From positions 4,300 to 33,742 of IMG/VR virus record IMGVR_UViG_3300030109_001854: DNA of 29,443 nucleotides; one strand, 5' to 3'. The notes under the pieces were generated by a model. That model searched no databases. It had not been told where the DNA came from and was given only the letters and a program-made list of their open reading frames with translations. Positions 18,048-26,100 of the stretch are shown here, piece after piece (position 1 is the stretch's first letter; every line of letters begins with the position of its first letter). Both the position numbers and the translations under genes were made by a program. This DNA comes from a virus.

Positions 18048-18776
18048 ATGGCATTTGCAATAGTAGGCGCAGTAGTAGGTGCTGGTAGCGCTGCGTATAA
18101 AATAATAGACGGTGTTAAAAAAGCTAAAGACGCTAAAGCAGAAGCGGCTGAAGCTAAAAAAGAATACGAAAGAAATAAAGAAATGTTTGCTGGGTTAGAT
18201 ACAAGTAACCCTTATGCTAACATGGAAAACACTATGGAAGACTTAACAGTAAACAAACAAGCTGCTGAGTTTCAAAAACAACAACAAATGCAACAGCAAG
18301 CAAATATTTTAGATCAAATGAAAGGCGCTGCTGGTGGTTCAGGTATAGCGGCTTTAGCACAAGCTATGGCTAATCAAGGTGCTTTAGATGCTCAAAAAGC
18401 TTCTGCTGATATAGCACGTCAAGAATCAGCTAATCAACAAGCACAAGCTTCAGAAGCTTCTAGATTACAAAGTATGGAAAGACAAGGTGAAGTTATGTCT
18501 AGAGAAATGGAAAAATCTAAAGTTACAGGTTTGTTAGGTATGGCACAATCAGAAATGCAACAAGCTGAAGCTAGAAGAGCGGCAGCAGTAGACCAAGTGA
18601 TGTCAGGCGTAACAGAAGGTATTGGAGCAGCAACAGGACTAGCAGAACATTTTATGGCTAAAAAACAACTAGGGCAAGCACAACAGGAAAGTGATATTGA
18701 ATTAGCTGGTTTATCTGATGAAGAAAGAGAATATTACGAACAACTACAAAAACAAAGAGAAGAAGAAAAAAAATAA
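18048..18776 (+). CDS. Putative internal virion / ejection protein (coiled coil)
   Basis: The protein has 242 residues. Residues 3-20 (FAIVGAVVGAGSAAYKII) are a Gly/Ala-rich hydrophobic stretch that could insert into a membrane. Lys/Ala/Glu-rich helix follows, then NPYANMENTMEDLTVNKQAA (about residues 56-75). A Gln/Ala-rich region contains GAAGGSGIAALAQAMANQGA, and long Gln/Glu/Ala coiled coil runs to the C-terminus. The MENTMEDLTVN and GGSGIAALAQ segments are conserved, as I recall, in marine and crAss-like podovirus proteins of this type. The place just upstream of two other large helical proteins matches the internal or ejected protein cluster of podoviruses. The role is inferred from composition and order, not from a catalytic motif. 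Confidence 0.6.
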   Translation: MAFAIVGAVVGAGSAAYKIIDGVKKAKDAKAEAAEAKKEYERNKEMFAGLDTSNPYANMENTMEDLTVNKQAAEFQKQQQMQQQANILDQMKGAAGGSGIAALAQAMANQGALDAQKASADIARQESANQQAQASEASRLQSMERQGEVMSREMEKSKVTGLLGMAQSEMQQAEARRAAAVDQVMSGVTEGIGAATGLAEHFMAKKQLGQAQQESDIELAGLSDEEREYYEQLQKQREEEKK

Positions 18777-18782
18777 ATAACT

Positions 18783-20102
18783 ATGGGTAAATTAGAAGGG
18801 TTTAACGAAAGAAGAAGTGAAGGAAGTATGTTTTCTACCACTTTTTTTAATAAAATAAAAGAAAAAGTTAGCGCGTTAAAAGAAAATTTTTTAGAAAATG
18901 AAGACTTAAGGCCATCTCAAACTTTAGACGCTGGTGTTCAAGGGCTTAAAGCTGGTATACAAGCTATTGAAGAAGCAGATAGAGACGGTTTAATAGGTGA
19001 TCATCTTACGCCTGAGCAAAAATACGCACTTAATCAAATAGCAATACAAGGTGATAACGTTGAGCCTACTGTTGACGAGCAAGGTAAATTAACTTTATCT
19101 GTAGACGGTAATCCTATGACTATTGATGAAATAAATGAGTTAGGCGTTAAAGCTATAGCGCCTGAAAAAGAAAAAACAGCCATAAGAAAACTAGCTATGG
19201 CGGTTAGAGAAGCTGGTAAACAAGGTGAAGATTTTAGAAGAGATGAGGTTTTTGGTAGTGTTAAAGCACTTGTAGACAAAGGTGATATAGATGCTTTGCT
19301 TAAAAACGATATAACAGGTACAGGTACCACGCCATTAGAAGATATTTCTAAAAACCACCCTGAGTTCGCTAACTTGTCTTACGCTAATTTAGGTATAGAT
19401 CCTACAGGTGTAGATTTAAATGGCGATGGTATTATAAACGAAAATGAACTAGCTTTGCTAAGCAGTAATGATAGAGAAAAAATTATAAAAGCTGATCCTA
19501 ATATATTAGCAGATTACGTTACTAGAAAAGTAGCACAATCTCACATGGGCGGTAAAAAATATTTTGATGAACAAAACCCAAAAGAGGATAAATTAAAAAT
19601 GTCAGCTGACGAACTTATAGAAAAATATAGCGCAATGGAAGATGTAGCTAAAGATGTTGGAGTTACTCCAGACGCAGCAGTAGATAATTTAAGAGATGAA
19701 ACAAGATCTGCATTACCGTTTACAGATGAAGGTGTATCTACTAAACGTCAACCTGTTGCAGACAGTTTAAGAACAGCCCAAGCTAAAATAAATGTAATTG
19801 AAATAGAAGAACCTATAAACAAAAAATATAATAAATTACGTGATGACGCTTATCAGTTATATTACAATGATGAAATATCTGAAGAAGAGTATGACGATAA
19901 AGTTAAAGAACTTAACAAAGAACATAGAAAAGAAATGTATATGAGTTCACCTAATATAGATGCACAAATAAGGCCTCAAAGAGAACAAATGATGCAAGAT
20001 GATGGTAAATTATATAAAGAAGGCAAATTATCTAAAGAAGATTTAAAACGCCTATACCCAAGATTTTGGCAAGACATAATTAGAATACAAGATAATAAAT
20101 AA
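18783..20102 (+). CDS. Helical, acidic virion-associated protein with an EF-hand-like loop
   Basis: I do not recognise a named family. The protein has 439 residues, is highly charged and mostly helical, and has no signal or membrane segment. At residues 211-222 (bases 19413-19448) DLNGDGIINENE fits the 12-residue EF-hand calcium loop DxNxDGxIxxxE, preceded by a Gly/Pro turn and followed by the helix start LALLSS. Other segments are Lys/Glu/Asp-rich helices, such as EISEEEYDDKVKELNKEHRK near residues 361-380. It lies between the coiled-coil protein (six-base gap) and the giant protein (seven-base gap), so it probably belongs to the internal or ejected protein set. An isolated EF loop can also be structural, as in dockerin-like repeats. 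Confidence 0.6.
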   Translation: MGKLEGFNERRSEGSMFSTTFFNKIKEKVSALKENFLENEDLRPSQTLDAGVQGLKAGIQAIEEADRDGLIGDHLTPEQKYALNQIAIQGDNVEPTVDEQGKLTLSVDGNPMTIDEINELGVKAIAPEKEKTAIRKLAMAVREAGKQGEDFRRDEVFGSVKALVDKGDIDALLKNDITGTGTTPLEDISKNHPEFANLSYANLGIDPTGVDLNGDGIINENELALLSSNDREKIIKADPNILADYVTRKVAQSHMGGKKYFDEQNPKEDKLKMSADELIEKYSAMEDVAKDVGVTPDAAVDNLRDETRSALPFTDEGVSTKRQPVADSLRTAQAKINVIEIEEPINKKYNKLRDDAYQLYYNDEISEEEYDDKVKELNKEHRKEMYMSSPNIDAQIRPQREQMMQDDGKLYKEGKLSKEDLKRLYPRFWQDIIRIQDNK

Positions 20103-20109
20103 ATTAAAT

Positions 20110-23100
20110 ATGGTTGTAGGATTAAAAAAAATAATTCAACGTATGATAGATGATCCTTCTCTTAAAGACAAAGAGAAGATTATTAAAAAAGTAATAGAAG
20201 GGGTAAATAATAATACCGTTTCTACTAGGAGTATGAATATAATACAGCCAACTATTATAGAAAAACCTACAGATGACGCTAGAATTAACCTTATGTTAGG
20301 AGAAGAAATAGATCCAGACAAAAAAATAGAAATAGAAAAGTCTTTAGAAAAAAGAGAAAAAGAAATACAACTTTTAAAAAATCAACAAGAAATAAAACTT
20401 AAAACTGGATTTAAACCAGGAAAATATCCAACTTTAAATACCGGCGAAGTTGAAACCGTAACCTCACCTATTGGTGGACAAACTGTTAATATACCTAAAA
20501 CAAAACAAGCAAATGAAACCGACATGATAGGTATGATATCTGATGCTAGTTTTTTATATAAACAAGAATTCGACAACTACATGTCTGATGATTTAGAAAC
20601 CATAATAAGTTATTCTAGAGATCAATTAAAGTATGAAAAACAGTTACAGCCTTTACATGACAGGGTTTGGCTTACTTTAAACGAAAAATATCCTGGATTA
20701 CAAAAAAGAGATTTTAATAATCTAATAAACAAGGGCGGTAAAGGTATATTTTCAAATTCTTTAGACGCAGCTGTTACAGAATATCAAAAACAAGATAATG
20801 TTAAAAACCTAGAAGGAGCAAAAAATCTAGATCCTTTGTATTACAACACGGTTGTTAGTGATCAAATAAAAAAATTACCTGAAAAACAAAAAAAGAAATT
20901 GTTTTTAAACACTCAAATTAGAGAAAAACAAAGACAGTTAAATAAAGAAGGTATAGACGAAAACGAAGCTAAAAGATTAAAAACTGAAATAGCTAAGCAT
21001 AAAAACGATTTAACAAAACTAGCAACAACATACGGGTTGTCAGCAGATGGCAGCACCTCAGGTAGTGTGGATATAGTAGATCCTAAGTTAGCTAGTGCTT
21101 ACATGGATAATGAAACAACTAAGTATCGTCAACAAAAAATAAATAAAGCTAAAAAAGATTACGAAGCAAATAAAAAATCAGATATAGAAGCATATAGAGA
21201 GCTTAATCCGGGGTTAACTGATTTTGAAGCTCACGATTTAGTTATGAAATCTAAAGCTTACAACTTACAACAATTGTATGTTGCTGGAGAAAAACAAACA
21301 GTTAATCTTAAGTTTAATACATCAGAAGCACAAAATTCAAGTTTGTTTTCTAAGTTAAAAGAAAAAGGTTATGATTTAGAAAAAGGAAAAGAAGAAAATA
21401 GCATAGATGTTCCTTTAAAAACTTTATTTGATTTAGGTTATGATGGTAGAGATTTTAAAGGTATTAGTGATATAGGTATATTTGGAAAACAAAAAGATTA
21501 TATAAGTAAAGACGATGTTGCTAAGTTATTAAATTATGAAGACGCTATCTATAGAACAAAAGGAGAAATTGATATATTATTTAACACTACTTACGTTAAC
21601 AATGATCCTGCTACTTTTGACTATGGTGGGTTTGGCGGTTCTCTTGCTAGAGAAACTGTTAAAGGTATATTAACACACTTTACAGATGTAAGCGCTTATG
21701 AAGCTGATCAAATGATTTCAAAAGGCGGTACAGAAGCTGTTTTATTAGATGGATTTCAGAACATGGTTGTTCAACATAACAAAATATTAAAAGATGAAAT
21801 AGCGGCAGGAGAAGTTGATGAACTTGGTTTTACTGAAGATCAATCTAAAGCTATAGAAAAATTGTTTTCAGAAGAAGTTGGCGAGGGTGTTGGTCATTTT
21901 ATGCCTATGTTGGTAGAGTTAGGAGTTTACTCTGCGGCAACAGGTTATACAATGACAGCTACTAAATTCGCTGGTATGTTATCTAAAATGAAAAAAGCTG
22001 GTGGATGGCAGAAAGCAAAATATCATGCTATATTAGCTATGATAGAAGAAGGAAAAATGTTTGCAGCTGATTTTGATCCTGGCGTTGGTGCCTCTTTTTA
22101 CGGTCTTAACCAAGCTACTTCTGGTATAGGTTTTAAAAAGAAATTTAAAGCATTTGATCCTATTTTTCAAAAAGTTATAAAAGGTGGCCCGGTTGGTGCC
22201 ACAGCATCTCAATTTTCTACCGTAGTATCAGAAGGTGTAAAAGGTTTAAAGGGTGATAAAGATTTTATGGCTACCATGGAAGACTACTTTGGCGATCTTA
22301 AATTTAAAGATTTAATTATAGAGTCTATGGTGTTTGGTATTGTAGGAGGTATGCACGTTAAACCCAAAGACTTTATGTCTACTGGCTCTAAATACAAAGC
22401 TATAGCTGAAATAGATAGTAAGATGAATAAGCTACTACAAACCGTTAAGATTGTAAAAGGAGAAACAGGTCCTGAAAAGGTACCTGGTAAGCCAAAAGGA
22501 TATGAATCTTTAACTGGAAAAGAAAAACAAAGATATGATGCTTTAAATGAAGCTAAAAACACTTTAGAGCAAATGGTTAAAATAGAAACCAATAACATAG
22601 ACTTAGACCCCAATAATAAAAACTTTGAATCTAATGTACAAAAAAAATACTTAGACCCTTATAATGCTATTGTTAAATCTGTTCATAAAAATTTTGAAGG
22701 ATTTAAAGTTGAATTTACTGAAAACGCAAAAGATCCTAGACTTACTGAAGGAGCTTTAGCTAAATATATAGAAACAACACCTGGTCAAGCTGGAACTATA
22801 CTTTTTTTGAAAAGTAAATTTACGCCAGAAAGGCTTATACACGAGATGAGTCATGTTGGTATGGAGTCTTATTTTAAAAGAAACCCAGAGGCCGAAGCGG
22901 TGTTTACTAAAAAAATGTCAACTTTGTTTAAAGACTTTAATTTTGAAGCGTACGATGGCACACCGTTAGGAGAGTTTATAGAAACACATTATAAAAAAGA
23001 AATTGAAAAAGATCCTACTGTAGCTAACAGAGAATTTTTAGCTTACATGTATGAATTACTTATGGATCCTAAAATTTACTACCAACAAACTGCTTCTACG

Positions 23101-26100
23101 TTTTTTAAAGAAGCAAAACAAGAGATGCTTAGTATGATGGAGGAATCTTTAGGTTTTAAACCAAAAATAAGAACAGCTAAAGATTTTGTTGATATGATAG
23201 GTAGGTTCACTAAAGATGCTAGAATGGATTTAGGTTTTGGCGCTAAAGCAGCTAGATTAGCTGACTTAGATGAATTTACTTTTTTGGGTATAGAGTTTGT
23301 AGAAAGCAAAAATAAAAAAATAGCTGAAGATTTAGGTGGTAAAGATTTAAAACAACAAAAAGCAGAGTTAGTAGAGGCTAATAAAGAGCTATATAGAACT
23401 GGAGGAGATCAAGCAAAAATAGACGCCAATGTAAAGAAAATACAAAAATTAAACAAAAACATACAAACATCTGAAACAAACTTAGAAGCTATAACAGAAT
23501 ACAAAAACCGTGAAGAGCAAGGTAAAGACGCTTCAAGACAGTTTACAACACTTAAAGAAAACAACGCTGGTATACTTAATGATTATATAAATAAAACCTA
23601 CAAAGATGTAACTGGTTCTGATTTAACAAAAGCAGAGTTTAAAAATTATGTTGAAAACAACGAGTTGTTAAAAATAATAAGAAGTTATAACCCCAACACA
23701 GGTACTCCTTTTGGCGCTTATTTAAAACAAACGTTACCGTTTAGAACAGGTAATATTTTAGGAAAAGGAGGTTTAGATGTTCGTTTAGACAATAAAATTC
23801 AAACTACTTCTATTGATAATTTAACTAAAGAAATAGTAGCTGAACAAACCGTTGAAGTAGAACAAGCTCCAGGTGGTAAAAAAGGTTCTTATTTATTATA
23901 TGATTTACCTGTTGATAAAAAATCAACTGACAACATTGTTAAAAAAGCTAAAAATTATATTAAAAAAGTAGATGTTGAAAAACTAGATTACAAAAGTACG
24001 CCAAAGTTATTTGATATGAGTATTTTTGGTAAAACAAATAAAGAAAAAATGCAATTTGTGTCAGATAATTTTAAAACTATTTATGACGCTATGCCACAAG
24101 GGTTTTCTAGTGTAACAGGTAAAGCTACTGGTATACCAAATAGCATATTAGCTAAGTTTTACACAAAAACCTCAGAACGAGTTACACAACGTGAAACAGG
24201 TGATCCAGCTGGTTTGTTTATTCAAGAAAAAAATAAATTAAACAAAGATCAATTTTTAAAACTACTTGAAACAAAAATAGACGCTAATGGTAACGTAGAT
24301 ATATCCGCTATGGGTAGAAATACTAAAACGTCATTACTACCACGTTTAATGGACGTTACAAACCAAGCTATAACAAATCAAGTTGTTAGACAGGTTATAA
24401 AAGAAAATCCAAGTTTAGTTTTTAGAACAAATGTTCAAACCGTGCTTAATAGAATAGCATCTGGTAAGTCTAGTAATCTTGCTGGTAAAGATTTAGGTAA
24501 GCAAATAACTTTAGATATATCTAAAAGACCTGGATTTAAAAATAATCCAGATGACATATACGGGTTGTTAAGTGAAAAACAGTATAATAAGTTTCCTACA
24601 TCAGAAATAAATAAATTTAAAAATTCTCTTGCTCGTTTACAAGAACAAATAAAAAGAGAAACCTTAGGCGTGACAAAAGATTTATCTGTACAAGAAAAAT
24701 TAATGGTAGCGGCGGGAGAAGTTAAATCTGACATGTCACTAACAGAGTCTACTGGATTTAAAGGAGGAGTTTTAAAATTAAAAGAAAAATATAAGAAAAA
24801 TAAAGCTATACAAAAACTTAATGAAAACGAAAAGTTAGAAGGCGAATGGATGAAAGATCCCGCGGAAGTTGCTTTACAAAATAAAGTTGAATTAATTTTA
24901 TCAAATAAACATAATAAAGATGTTTTAATAACAAACAAAACGGCTTTTATGTCTAATTACGGTCAAGGCAAAACAAAGTATTGGGATCCAATAGAGAAAA
25001 AATTTAAAAGAAAAAATTTACCAGAAAAAAACTCAACACCAGAGGGTTATTTTGAGTATCACTTTAGTGGAAAATTTGAAGGTTCTAATAAAAAAATGCC
25101 TTATGATCCTAAAGAAGTTAATATAATTAACGATATGGGTGCGGTAAAAACTAAATATGCTAAGTTTGTTGAAAAAACTAAAAACTTACCTAATAAATTA
25201 GAACTAAGACACGCTGAAGGTAGAAGATTATTTACGGGTAAAAGCTCTTCATTTGAAAAAGTACTTGAAAATAACGCAAAACTAAGAGAGTTTGAATTAA
25301 GTAACGTTAGAGATATAATAGTAAATTCTAAAAAATATGGATTAACTCCTGAGCAAGCTCTTAGAGCTGGTTTTAGATATTTAAGAAAGCATACAAATAT
25401 ATCTAATGGTTTAATAAAAGGTACAGCTACAGTTACCTCTATATCTAATGAAGCTGGTATTCCGGTGGGTAAAGACCCTAGTGCTAAAAATTACCTTGGA
25501 ACACAGTTTTGGGGGGAGCATCAACTTCAATTACAAAATCATAATAATACTTTTTTTGATATAGTATTTAGTACTAAAAACAGTAAAAAAGAATTTAATA
25601 AACAATTAAAGTTGTTAAGTAGGGATTTTGAACAATCTTTAACTAAAAAACAAGATCAATTAATTTATGATTCATCTATTTATGGAGGCCCAGCTGGATT
25701 ATTACCGTTGTTTAAAAATAAAAAAATAGGTGAAGTTTCTTCTATATTAAACATAATGTATAGACCAGGTATGGCTTTTGAGCAAATAGATTTAAAAAGT
25801 AAAACACCTAGAACTATAGGAGAAAGCATAATAAGAAACTATACTAAAAAACAAGTTGATGCTTTATTAAGCGAAGTTGGTAAAAAAGGAGAATTTAATT
25901 CACTTTCTCTTGAGCTTAAAATAGCTAACAACAATAGAAAGAATATTGAAAACATAGACAAACGCACTCCATTTAGTGCTGCTACTAAAAACTTGTCTAC
26001 AAATAGAAAACAAGAAATTTTAGAAAACGTAGATAAGGCTATAGAAAATGGTAGAAAAAAGAAAAAAGAAAAACGAGGTATTAGTGTTTGGGATTTTGAT

